In this document: piece by piece, positions 32,321 through 40,351 of the stretch
Layout of the letters: each line of letters starts with the position of its first letter
Numbering within the stretch: position 1 is the first letter of the stretch
Assembly (NCBI GenBank): GCA_945906105.1
Contig: CAMDQO010000005.1
Coordinates: 1-64,000 of the forward strand
DNA: 64,000 nucleotides
Source: Novosphingobium sp. Chol11
GTDB lineage: Bacteria; Pseudomonadota; Alphaproteobacteria; Sphingomonadales; Sphingomonadaceae
Direction: 5' to 3'
Notes under the pieces: generated by a model
What the model saw: the letters and a program-made list of their open reading frames with translations, nothing else
What the model was told of the DNA's origin: nothing
Database searches by the model: none
Translations under genes and position numbers: made by a program

Positions 32321-32989
32321 TTGCCGCGCTTTGCCACCACTGCTAGGGTAGAAGCACCAGCATGGACGGAAGCCTTGACCAGATATCCCCCGCATCACGT
32401 AATCGACGATTTTCTGCCCGCCGCGCTTCACGCTGAACTGCTTGGTTTTACGATGGCCAATGAGGCGAAGTTTCAGCCAACTGCGGTGATCAACGATGGC
32501 CAGACGGACTATAAACCCGGCACGCGGCAGTCTTGGGCCTGTGAGGACGGCCTTGGCCCGCTGAAAGCCCCGTTCCACGATCTGATAGAGGCGCAACGTG
32601 AGGCGATGCTGGCGGCGCTGGGCTTACCGGCATTCGAAGTGGCTAGGGTCGAACTCGAACTTGTCGCCCACCGCGGCGGCAGCTTCTTTCTCCCGCACAT
32701 CGACACGCTGACCAGTATGAATCGCGGTGATCGACAAACTGATCGCATCTTGACCACGGTCTATTATTTCCAAAATCAGCCCAAACGCTTTTCTGGCGGT
32801 GAACTGGCGCTGTTCCCTTTCGGTGCGGGTGAGCCGCTGATCTTTGAGCCAAGTGACAACCGCCTTGTCGCCTTCCCCAGCTTCGCCATGCATGAGGTGA
32901 AATCGATCACCTGCCCGCCCGGCGACAATTTCGCCGATGCACGCTTTGCGGTGAACTGCTGGCTGCACCGCGCGCGGCCATCAGCTTAG
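32321..32989 (+). CDS. 2OG-Fe(II) oxygenase (up to 222 aa)
   Basis: Prolyl-hydroxylase-like fold: YPPHHVIDDFLP near 22, FFLPHIDTLTSM gives the HxD iron ligands, YYFQNQPKRFSGGELALFPF is the family strand, and FPSFAMHEVKSI gives the distal His, with an Arg in ADARFAVNCWLHR for 2-oxoglutarate. No ATG is in frame at the 5' end. TTG 32321 and TTG 32375 (preceded by GACGGA) are both possible; the latter gives 204 aa and a family-like N-terminus. Confidence 0.85.
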   Translation: MPRFATTARVEAPAWTEALTRYPPHHVIDDFLPAALHAELLGFTMANEAKFQPTAVINDGQTDYKPGTRQSWACEDGLGPLKAPFHDLIEAQREAMLAALGLPAFEVARVELELVAHRGGSFFLPHIDTLTSMNRGDRQTDRILTTVYYFQNQPKRFSGGELALFPFGAGEPLIFEPSDNRLVAFPSFAMHEVKSITCPPGDNFADARFAVNCWLHRARPSA

Positions 32990-32999
32990 GGTCAGGGCC

Positions 33000-33950
33000 C
33001 TAGTAGCCCAGCTCCAGATTGACCCTGTGCAGCAGCGGTTCGCCGCGATGCCAGCGCTCCAGATTATCGAGAAACCGCTCCACGCTGCGGATGAACATCA
33101 TGTTCTGTGATCGGCCTGACAAGTGCATGGTGATATGCGCATTGGGCACCGTCCACAGCGGATGATCGGGTGCTAGCGGCTCAGGTTCGGTAACATCGAG
33201 GAAGGCGTGACCGATGCCCCGCGCCTTGAGCGCCTCGATCAGCGCCTGCTGATCGACAAGCGATCCGCGGGCAAAGTTCATCAACGTCGCCGTCGGCTTC
33301 ATCGCCGCCAGTTCCGTTGCGCCAATCAGATGCTCAGTATCGGGCGTAGCGGGAACGGTGACAATCACCCAATCAAACGCACCCAGCCGCGCGCGCCAGT
33401 CGCCGAGGCCAAGCTCGCCCGGACCAGGATTTCGGCGCACCTTCGTTACCTCGACACCGAATGGAGCCAGCCGCTCGGCAATCAGCGATCCGATGCCGCC
33501 GACCCCAAGCAACAGCGCCTTGCTGCCGTAAAGCTCCATCTTGCCCGGCGCATCGCCCAGCCATTCATGGCGATCAGCGGCGCGGATCACCTCGCGGTAA
33601 TTCTTGGCGATCGAGAGCATGCCCATCACCGCATATTCGGCGATCGTGATGGCGTTGATCCCCGCGCCGTTGGTGAGCGTTACGCCGCGCGATGCCAGCA
33701 CGCCCAGCGACAGGTGCTCCACCCCGGCGGCGATGGTGTTGAGCCAGCGCAGCTTCACCGCCGCCATGGCTCCGGCTTCGGCGACACCGTCCTGAAACGA
33801 ATCGAACCAGCCGATCTCCGCTTCAGGTGCCAGCCCCATCAGTTCCTCGGTGGTTGTGAACCATCGCGGCTCGATCCAATCGGGCAGGCGTGCTTCAAGT
33901 AGCGGGCGGAGCATGCCGTTGATCACGGCGACGGTTATTGCGGGACTCAT
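33000..33950 (-). CDS. D-2-hydroxyacid dehydrogenase (316 aa)
   Basis: NAD(P)-binding fold with LLGVGGIGSLIAERLAPFGV (GxGxxG, ~148), the NFARGSLVDQQAL segment (catalytic Arg), DVTEPEPLAPDHPLW (catalytic Glu) and NAHITMHLSGRS (His, followed by Ser rather than the usual Pro-Hxx). Start ATG 33950 overlaps the RES gene stop as ATGA. Substrate not predictable. Confidence 0.88.
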   Translation of the reverse strand: MSPAITVAVINGMLRPLLEARLPDWIEPRWFTTTEELMGLAPEAEIGWFDSFQDGVAEAGAMAAVKLRWLNTIAAGVEHLSLGVLASRGVTLTNGAGINAITIAEYAVMGMLSIAKNYREVIRAADRHEWLGDAPGKMELYGSKALLLGVGGIGSLIAERLAPFGVEVTKVRRNPGPGELGLGDWRARLGAFDWVIVTVPATPDTEHLIGATELAAMKPTATLMNFARGSLVDQQALIEALKARGIGHAFLDVTEPEPLAPDHPLWTVPNAHITMHLSGRSQNMMFIRSVERFLDNLERWHRGEPLLHRVNLELGY

Positions 33951-34408
33951 TTTGCGCTTCCATATTGCGCCAGCATCGGCGGCACGTGCAGGCATTCGGC
34001 GAAACTGAACGGCCGGGAGGTGAGCGGGGCCACGCGCGCGGCATCAGGATGCGCCGGGTTCATCAGCACGACATCGGCCTCGGGCAACACGCGTGAGGGC
34101 ACGGCGGCGAGGAGTGAACGCCGGCTGGTGAGCCATTCGCCAACAAAAGCGCGGATCACCTCCTCACCTTGCTGATCGGGAACGCGTTCGGGAATGGCAT
34201 CGACTTCGGTCCAGCCGAGCACGAAATCGTCAGGCGCATCGGCAGGGGATACAGGCTGATAACGCAGCGCAATCAGCACCGCCAGCGCCGCCTCGCTGGC
34301 AAGACTGACCACCGCCACCCCCGGCGGCGCATAGCGCGCACCGTTGAGCAAAGCCCCCTTCCCGTCCAGCGCCACAAATGGTGCGCGGGTGAGACGCCAG
34401 AGTTTCAT
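33947..34408 (-). CDS. RES-domain protein without adjacent Xre antitoxin (153 aa)
   Basis: Opening KLWRLTRAPFVALDGKGALL followed by NGARYAPPGVAVVSLASEAA and SLLAAVPSRVLPEADVVLMN-PAHPDAARV follows the RES fold, whose toxin members degrade NAD. Candidate active residues are Arg25/Tyr26, Glu39 and Ser105. The usual GRW is ARY here, so activity is uncertain. Toxic RES genes normally follow an Xre-type antitoxin gene; here the upstream neighbour is a DUF559 nuclease gene overlapping by 4 bases, and the downstream neighbour is the dehydrogenase. Confidence 0.7.
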   Translation of the reverse strand: MKLWRLTRAPFVALDGKGALLNGARYAPPGVAVVSLASEAALAVLIALRYQPVSPADAPDDFVLGWTEVDAIPERVPDQQGEEVIRAFVGEWLTSRRSLLAAVPSRVLPEADVVLMNPAHPDAARVAPLTSRPFSFAECLHVPPMLAQYGSAK

Positions 34409-34848
34409 TCCGAACGATCCTCCCCATCGACTTGCGATGGGGAGGTGTCATCGCGCAGCGATGACGGAGGGGTCTTGCCAAACCGCACAAGCCGATCCTG
34501 CGCGTAGGCAACAACCGAAGCCGCAACAGCCTTGGGATCGCTCAGCACCTCTCTTACCGTAATACGTACCGTGTCAATTCGCCTTTCACTCAACCAGGCA
34601 TCGCGAACCACATCTCGCTCCGCGCGATCACCCATGCTATGAGACATGCCATCGACTTCGATAGCCAGATTGGCGCGCGCGCAGAAAAAATCGAGCACAT
34701 AATCACCCGCCGAATGCTGCTTGCGGAAATGCAGACCTGCGGATGAAGCTTGAAATTCGCGCCACAAGAGAACCTCGGGCAACGACATGGTGCGACGCAG
34801 AACTTTCGCTCGCCTGATGGTTCGTGCTGGTTTGTTTGGTCGTCGCAT
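34405..34848 (-). CDS. DUF559 (Vsr-like PD-(D/E)xK) endonuclease in a palindromic element (147 aa)
   Basis: Residues ~15-120 form the DUF559 fold: LRRTMSLPEVLLWREFQ, GLHFRKQHSAGDYVLDFFC (Asp53), LAIEVDGMSH (Glu64-x-Asp66), and VRITVREVLSDP. This is the PD-ExK nuclease core also used by Vsr mismatch endonucleases. The C-terminal tail (TPPSSLRDDTSPSQVDGED) is encoded by the left palindromic arm (34418-34477), which the reading frame crosses entirely before stopping inside the RES start. A mirror arm lies upstream at 34852-34907. Confidence 0.85.
   Translation of the reverse strand: MRRPNKPARTIRRAKVLRRTMSLPEVLLWREFQASSAGLHFRKQHSAGDYVLDFFCARANLAIEVDGMSHSMGDRAERDVVRDAWLSERRIDTVRITVREVLSDPKAVAASVVAYAQDRLVRFGKTPPSSLRDDTSPSQVDGEDRSE
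34418..34477. repeat. Left palindromic arm of the DUF559 element
   Basis: First hairpin CCTCCCCATCG/CGATGGGGAGG (34419-34445), second hairpin GTCATCGC/GCGATGAC (34447-34465), then GGAGGGGT. Bases 34418-34447 recur as an exact 30-base inverted copy at 34878-34907. Confidence 0.9.
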
Positions 34849-34851
34849 GCG

Positions 34852-34907
34852 GCCCCTCCGTCAGGCCTGCGGCCTGCCACCTCCCCATCGCAAGTCGATG
34901 GGGAGGA
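34852..34907. repeat. Right palindromic arm of the DUF559 element
   Basis: Inverted counterpart of the left arm: CCCCTCC, a hairpin AGGCC-TGC-GGCCT (34863-34875), and the hairpin CCTCCCCATCG/CGATGGGGAGG (34880-34906). The CCCCTCCGTCAG ... CTGCCACCTCCCC layout also occurs at 63733-63769. It ends six bases before the cysS stop. Confidence 0.9.
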
Positions 34908-34912
34908 ACTGG

Positions 34913-36367
34913 CTAGCCCAGCTTCCAGTCCCAGCCAAGCGGATCGCCGTCCATGACTTCGACGCCTTCGGCGGTGAGTTTATCGCGGAGCTTGTCGGAG
35001 GTGGCGAAATCCTTGGCCGCTCGGGCGTCCTTGCGCTGGGCGAGGGTGGCTTCGATTTCGGCTACGGTGATGGTCGCGGCCTTGGGGCGAATGCGGAGGT
35101 CGGTGCGGGTTAGGGTGAGGAGGTTGAGGCCCAAAACGGCGTCAACTTTACCGATTGCAACCACGGCATCTGAAGGTGGAATTGCCGACACGCCAACGAG
35201 CAGATCTAGGACAGCGAGGCCTTCGGGAGTGTTGAGATCGTCAGACATGACGTTCTCAAAAGTGCCAACGTACGTATTCGCGTCGAAATTCCCGCCTTGG
35301 CCTTTGTGTGCCCGTTCGCGAAGCTTCTCCACCCCCATCACCATCCGCTTCAACCGCACCAGCGCTGCCCCCAGCCCCTCCCACGAAAACTCCAGCTCCG
35401 ACCGGTAATGCGCCTGCAGGCACATCATCCGATAAGCGAGCGGGTGGTAGCCCTTGTCGATCAGCAGTTGCAGCCGCAGGAATTCGCCGGACGATTTGCT
35501 CATCTTGCCCGAACGCTCAACCAGGAAGTTGTTGTGCATCCAGATGTTGGCACCCGAATTAGCCGCCTTATCGAGTCCGTTGGTGTGGCAGTGAGCCTGG
35601 TTTTGGGCAATCTCGCAAGGGTGGTGAATTTCGCGATGATCTATGCCGCCAGTGTGGATGTCGAACGGGAAGCCCAATACCTCGCCCGACATCACTGAGC
35701 ATTCGAGATGCCAGCCCGGTGCTCCTCGGCCCCAAGGGGAATCCCATTCCATCTGCCGAGACTCGCCCGGCGGAGTTTTGCGCCAGATGGCGAAATCGAG
35801 TTGATTGCGCTTGCCCGGGACCGGATCGATCCGGCTCTGTCCCTCAGATGTTTCGGCGCGGGCAAGGCGGCCATAATCGGCCACGGTCGAGACATCGAAA
35901 TAGAGGCCGGAATCCAGCTCGTAGCAGTGCTTTTCAGCAATGCCTTTCGCAAACTCGATCATCTGCGGCACGAATTTGGTGGCAATCGTCCACTGGGCGG
36001 GTTGGCGAATATTCAGCGCCTTGATGTCCGCCCAATAGGCCTCGGTATAGTGCTGCGCGATTTGCCAGATCGACTGCGCGTTTTCCGCCGCCGCCTTCTC
36101 CAGCTTGTCCTCACCGGCATCGGCATCGTCGGTCAGGTGGCCGACATCGGTGATGTTGATCACATGGGTAAGCTTGTAGCCCTTGAAGCTCAACGTCCGC
36201 CCCAGAATGTCAGCAAAGACATAGGCACGCATATTGCCGATATGCGGGTAATTATAGACCGTCGGCCCGCAGGTATAGACGCGTGCCTCGCCCGGATGAA
36301 CGGGATGGAATGGCTCCAGCTGGCGGGTCAGGCTGTTGAACAGGGTGAGAGGTGCGGCATCAGTCAT
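34913..36367 (-). CDS. cysS: Cysteinyl-tRNA synthetase (484 aa)
   Basis: Class I synthetase: TVYNYPHIGNMRAYVFAD (HIGH motif) near 33, LECSVMSGEVLG and HHPCEIAQNQAHC (zinc ligands), and KMSKSSGEFL near 292 (KMSKS). C-terminal DALR/anticodon region is complete. Charges tRNA-Cys. Confidence 0.96.
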   Translation of the reverse strand: MTDAAPLTLFNSLTRQLEPFHPVHPGEARVYTCGPTVYNYPHIGNMRAYVFADILGRTLSFKGYKLTHVINITDVGHLTDDADAGEDKLEKAAAENAQSIWQIAQHYTEAYWADIKALNIRQPAQWTIATKFVPQMIEFAKGIAEKHCYELDSGLYFDVSTVADYGRLARAETSEGQSRIDPVPGKRNQLDFAIWRKTPPGESRQMEWDSPWGRGAPGWHLECSVMSGEVLGFPFDIHTGGIDHREIHHPCEIAQNQAHCHTNGLDKAANSGANIWMHNNFLVERSGKMSKSSGEFLRLQLLIDKGYHPLAYRMMCLQAHYRSELEFSWEGLGAALVRLKRMVMGVEKLRERAHKGQGGNFDANTYVGTFENVMSDDLNTPEGLAVLDLLVGVSAIPPSDAVVAIGKVDAVLGLNLLTLTRTDLRIRPKAATITVAEIEATLAQRKDARAAKDFATSDKLRDKLTAEGVEVMDGDPLGWDWKLG

Positions 36368-36381
36368 GGCTGCATGATTTC

Positions 36382-37053
36382 TCAGAAACCTTCAAAGCGG
36401 ATATGCTCGGCAAGTGACACACGCTGTCGTTCAAAATTGTTTACCGGATGGTCAGCTTCGCGATAGCCAATAGCAATACCGCAGAACAGCAGTGTTTCTT
36501 CCTGCGGCAGGTTCAGTGCCGTCTTGATCGTGCGACCGTAGATACCCATCCACTCCTGCGGGCAGGTATCCAGTCCCTCTTCACGAACAAGCAGCATGAT
36601 CGTTTGCAGCCACATACCAACATCGGACCACTGTGGCTCCTTCATGAATTTGGGGAAGTGACACAGCAATAGTACCGGTGCACCAAAGGACAAAATATTT
36701 TGCTGAGAAAACAGCGTACGCGCATCCACATTTTCGCGGCCAATGCTCATCGTGCCATACATTGCGGCACCAAGATCTGAGAGACGCTGTTTGTATTTCG
36801 CGTGCTCGCCCGGTGCCGAAAAATCATACTCCAGCGGATTATCCGGCTGTGATGCCAGCAATGTCTCCTGCAATTCCTTAAGCGGCGCACCCGTAAGAAC
36901 AACGGCTTCCCAGGGCTGAAAATTGCAACCCGAAGGAGTCATGCGCGCCTTTTCCAGAATGCGTGTAACCGTTTCAAGCGGCACAGCACGATCCTGAAAG
37001 GAACGCACAGAACGGCGACTGGCAACGGCCTCGCTGACGGACATTCCGCCCAT
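36382..37053 (-). CDS. Nitroreductase-family flavoprotein (223 aa)
   Basis: FMN-binding nitroreductase fold: AVASRRSVRSFQDRAVP at the N-terminus, MTPSGCNFQPWEAVVLTG (FMN contact), WLQTIMLLVREEGLDTCPQE and CGIAIGYRE near the end. Uses NAD(P)H to reduce nitro or quinone compounds. ATG 37053 or 37044 both plausible. Confidence 0.9.
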   Translation of the reverse strand: MGGMSVSEAVASRRSVRSFQDRAVPLETVTRILEKARMTPSGCNFQPWEAVVLTGAPLKELQETLLASQPDNPLEYDFSAPGEHAKYKQRLSDLGAAMYGTMSIGRENVDARTLFSQQNILSFGAPVLLLCHFPKFMKEPQWSDVGMWLQTIMLLVREEGLDTCPQEWMGIYGRTIKTALNLPQEETLLFCGIAIGYREADHPVNNFERQRVSLAEHIRFEGF

Positions 37054-37074
37054 ATCAATTCCCCCTGATTAAGC

Positions 37075-38889
37075 TCAATCGTCCTCAAACAACCCGGCCA
37101 GTTGCTCGATCATCGTACCACCCAGTTGTTCGACATCCATGATCGTCACCGCGCGGCGATAGTAGCGGGTCACGTCGTGGCCAATGCCGATGGCGACCAG
37201 TTGCACCGGGGACTGGCGCTCGATCCAGTCGATCACCTTGCGCAAATGCGCCTCGAGATAGCCCGCCGAGTTGACGCTGAGCGTCGAATCATCGACCGGC
37301 GCGCCATCGGAGATCACCATCAGGATGCGGCGGTCTTCGGGGCGGGCGAGCAGGCGGGTGTGCGCCCAGAGCAGCGCCTCGCCGTCGATGTTTTCCTTGA
37401 GCAGGCCTTCGCGCATCATCAGGCCCAGATTCTTGCGCGCGCGGCGCCAGGGTTCTTCGGCCTTTTTGTAAACGATGTGGCGCAGATCGTTGAGGCGGCC
37501 GGGCTGTGCGGGTTTTCCACTGCCAAGCCACGCCTCGCGGCTTTGCCCGCCCTTCCATGCGCGGGTAGTGAAGCCGAGGATCTCGGTCTTGACCCCGCAG
37601 CGCTCGAGCGTGCGGGCGAGCACATCGGCGCTGATCGCGGCAATGGAAATCGGCCGCCCGCGCATCGATCCCGAATTGTCGATCAGCAGCGTGACCACGG
37701 TATCCTTGAACTCGATATCGCGCTCGATCTTGTAGGACAGCGAGGAACCCGGCGCGACGACCACGCGGGCGAGCCGCGCGGCATCGAGGATGCCTTCCTC
37801 CTGATCGAAATCCCAGCTGCGGTTCTGCTGCGCCATCAGGCGGCGCTGCAAGCGGTTGGCCAGCTTGGTGACAATACCCTGCAAGCCCTTCAGCTGGGCA
37901 TCGAGATAGGCACGCAGCCGGGTGAGCTCTTCCTCGTCGCACAGTTCGCTGGCGGCAATCGTCTCGTCGAACTTGTTGGTGTAAACCTTATAGTCGAAGG
38001 TTGAGGGATCATCGGTCCACGGGCGGTTGGCCCGCACCGGCAGCATGCCTTCCTCACCTTCGTCGCCAGCGTCGGCTTCATCGGGCTGATCGCCCTCTTC
38101 CATTTCGGAATCGCCGTCGGCGTCCTCGTCGCCTTCACTCGGCTCGGTGGCTATTTCTTGCGGTGATTGATCGTCTCCCGCTTCGCCGCCATCCTCCTCG
38201 TCTTCGGTTTCCTGATCGCCATCTTCGGGATCGGGCTCATTGGCATCCTGATCAAGCGGCTCGGAGCGGGTGAGCTCAAGGTGGCTGAGCATATCGAGCG
38301 CGAGGCTCTGGAAAGCGCGCTGATTATCGAGGCTGAGCGCCAGCGCATCGAAATCACCGCCAGCCTTTTCCTCGATCCAGCCACGCATCAGCTCAACCCC
38401 GCCGCGCGCTGATTCGGGCACTTGCCGGCCGGTCAGATGTTCGCGCAGCATCAAGGCGAGCGCGCTTTGCAGTGGCACATCACCCGCCTGCATGGCGCGG
38501 GTGATCGGATCGCCGCCCATGCGCACCTGTTGCGCCGCATCCAGATTATCGCGCATCCCCGGGTAGGCGCGCGCACCCAGCGCCTCATAGCGCACCTGCT
38601 CGATTGCATCATAGCAGGCCCGCGCCGTGACTTCGGGCGGGGCCGAGCGCGCGTGGATCACCTCATTATGGTGGCGGCGCTTCAGTGCGAAACTATCGGC
38701 AAAGCCGCGCGCCTCGGCAGCTTGCGCAGGCGGCAGGGCGCGGCCCGGCATCGGTACGCGCAGGCTGTTGCCCGCCAGCTGCGGATTGTCTGCCGTCCAG
38801 GCGACCTCCAGCTCCGCATCGCGCGCAATCGCCCGCGCCGCGCCAGCCAGCACGGTCTTGAAACGGTCGAGAGGGGATTCGTCGGCCAA
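37075..38889 (-). CDS. cobT: Cobaltochelatase CobT subunit (604 aa)
   Basis: N-terminal [20 protein letters not shown] is typical. An acidic linker rich in D/E (~210-280) precedes a C-terminal von Willebrand A domain with the MIDAS motif [12 protein letters not shown] near 400. CobT with CobS and CobN inserts cobalt in aerobic cobalamin synthesis, but neither partner is in the window. The start is a TTG, either 38889 (8 bases after the transaldolase stop and giving the family N-terminus) or 38925. Confidence 0.9.
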   Translation of the reverse strand: MADESPLDRFKTVLAGAARAIARDAELEVAWTADNPQLAGNSLRVPMPGRALPPAQAAEARGFADSFALKRRHHNEVIHARSAPPEVTARACYDAIEQVRYEALGARAYPGMRDNLDAAQQVRMGGDPITRAMQAGDVPLQSALALMLREHLTGRQVPESARGGVELMRGWIEEKAGGDFDALALSLDNQRAFQSLALDMLSHLELTRSEPLDQDANEPDPEDGDQETEDEEDGGEAGDDQSPQEIATEPSEGDEDADGDSEMEEGDQPDEADAGDEGEEGMLPVRANRPWTDDPSTFDYKVYTNKFDETIAASELCDEEELTRLRAYLDAQLKGLQGIVTKLANRLQRRLMAQQNRSWDFDQEEGILDAARLARVVVAPGSSLSYKIERDIEFKDTVVTLLIDNSGSMRGRPISIAAISADVLARTLERCGVKTEILGFTTRAWKGGQSREAWLGSGKPAQPGRLNDLRHIVYKKAEEPWRRARKNLGLMMREGLLKENIDGEALLWAHTRLLARPEDRRILMVISDGAPVDDSTLSVNSAGYLEAHLRKVIDWIERQSPVQLVAIGIGHDVTRYYRRAVTIMDVEQLGGTMIEQLAGLFEDD

Positions 38890-38897
38890 GGAAAGCT

Positions 38898-39548
38898 CTA
38901 GATGCTCTGTCCGGTCTTGGCCCAATCGGCCATGAAACCTTCGATGCCCTTGTCGGTCAGCACGTGCTTGACCAGCCCCTTGATGACCGAAGGCGGCGCG
39001 GTCATCACGTCGGCGCCGATTTTCGCAGCTTCGAGCACGTGGATGCCGTGGCGCACCGATGCGACGAGGATTTCGGTGCCGAAATCGTAATTGTCATAGA
39101 TCAGGCGAATGTCGCTGATCAGCGCCATGCCATCAAAGCCGTTGTCATCGTGGCGACCAACGAAAGGTGAAACGAAAGTCGCTCCCGCCTTGGCCGCCAG
39201 AAGCGCCTGATTGGCCGAAAAGCACAGCGTAACATTGACCATGGTGCCTTCGCTGGTCAGCGCCTTGCAGGTTTTCAGGCCATCAAGCGTCAACGGCACC
39301 TTGATGCAGACATTATCGGCGATCTTGCGCAGAATTTCCGCTTCCCGCATCATGCCTGCGTGATCGAGCGCGACCACTTCGGCGCTGACCGGGCCCGAGA
39401 CGATCCCGCAGATTTCCCTGGTCACTTCCATGAAATCGCGGCCCGATTTCATGATCAGCGAAGGGTTGGTCGTCACCCCATCGAGCAGGCCGGTAGCGGC
39501 CAGTTCCTTGATGTCGGCGATTTCGGCGGTATCGGCGAAGAATTTCAT
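38898..39548 (-). CDS. tal: Transaldolase, short TalC/MipB type (216 aa)
   Basis: Begins [20 protein letters not shown] and [12 protein letters not shown]. The Schiff-base Lys is in [14 protein letters not shown] (~85). FVGRHDDNG and [15 protein letters not shown] complete the family set. Size fits the fructose-6-phosphate aldolase/transaldolase subgroup. Non-oxidative pentose phosphate pathway. Confidence 0.93.
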   Translation of the reverse strand: MKFFADTAEIADIKELAATGLLDGVTTNPSLIMKSGRDFMEVTREICGIVSGPVSAEVVALDHAGMMREAEILRKIADNVCIKVPLTLDGLKTCKALTSEGTMVNVTLCFSANQALLAAKAGATFVSPFVGRHDDNGFDGMALISDIRLIYDNYDFGTEILVASVRHGIHVLEAAKIGADVMTAPPSVIKGLVKHVLTDKGIEGFMADWAKTGQSI

Positions 39549-39630
39549 GCAACGGGCTCCGGCGCGTAATGCGAGTCGCCTGCCTATAGCGACAGCCCTC
39601 CGTGCAGACCAACCCTTCCCGCAGCAGAAA

Positions 39631-40314
39631 TCAGCGTACCCAGAAAACTCCCATCAGCACCGGATCATTCGTGGCCTGTGGATTGGCGCGAATCGAAGCC
39701 TCTTCACGGCCCATCTCCGCCCAGATGGCATCATCAGCTTCACGCGACAGTGACCGGGCAACGCCTGTAACGTCCACCCCGGTGAGCGCGGCAATCGCCT
39801 GACCGACTATCGGATCGCTGGCAATCCGCAGACCATCACCTAGCGCTGGAACCATGGCTTCGATCAGATTGCCGTTCATCGCTGAACGGAGGAACGCCGT
39901 CGCGGCACCCGGACCGCCTCTGACCAACGCCTCGGCATTATCGATACCGATCATTCGCACCGTATCGGCGATCATCGGCGCGGCGCGGCGGGCACCGGAT
40001 TCGGCCACGTGGTTAAGTTCACGCTGGAGCCGCAGCTTGACTGGTGCCGAAGTCAGGATCGCCTGAGCAACCCCGCCCCGATTGCCAAACATCTCTGGAA
40101 GGGCGAGGCGGGCAAGCTGGTTGTCCCAGAAACCGCCGGGGGCCATCAGCCGGTTCAGCGCATTCATCGATGCCAGCATAAGCAGACGCCGGATCGCCTC
40201 GGTCAGGCTGAAAGCGGGCAGGCTTTGGCACCCCGCAAGCGCAACAAGTGCTGTGGTCCCCGCACCTGCCATAAAGCTGCGCCGAGCCATGCGGCTGAAA
40301 TTGTCTGCGACCAT
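39631..40314 (-). CDS. DUF4197-family lipoprotein (227 aa)
   Basis: Signal sequence [20 protein letters not shown] followed by Cys: a Tat-like RR motif and a lipobox (LAGC). The mature part has the DUF4197 pattern of short helices ([20 protein letters not shown], ... [20 protein letters not shown]). Function unknown. Divergent from priA. Confidence 0.8.
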   Translation of the reverse strand: MVADNFSRMARRSFMAGAGTTALVALAGCQSLPAFSLTEAIRRLLMLASMNALNRLMAPGGFWDNQLARLALPEMFGNRGGVAQAILTSAPVKLRLQRELNHVAESGARRAAPMIADTVRMIGIDNAEALVRGGPGAATAFLRSAMNGNLIEAMVPALGDGLRIASDPIVGQAIAALTGVDVTGVARSLSREADDAIWAEMGREEASIRANPQATNDPVLMGVFWVR

Positions 40315-40351
40315 GATCCCGTCCTTCCCGTAACGCCTCTTGGCTGCCTAT

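Noticed and set aside
37102..38004. 300-codon frame antisense to cobT
   Set aside because: No motif; shadow.
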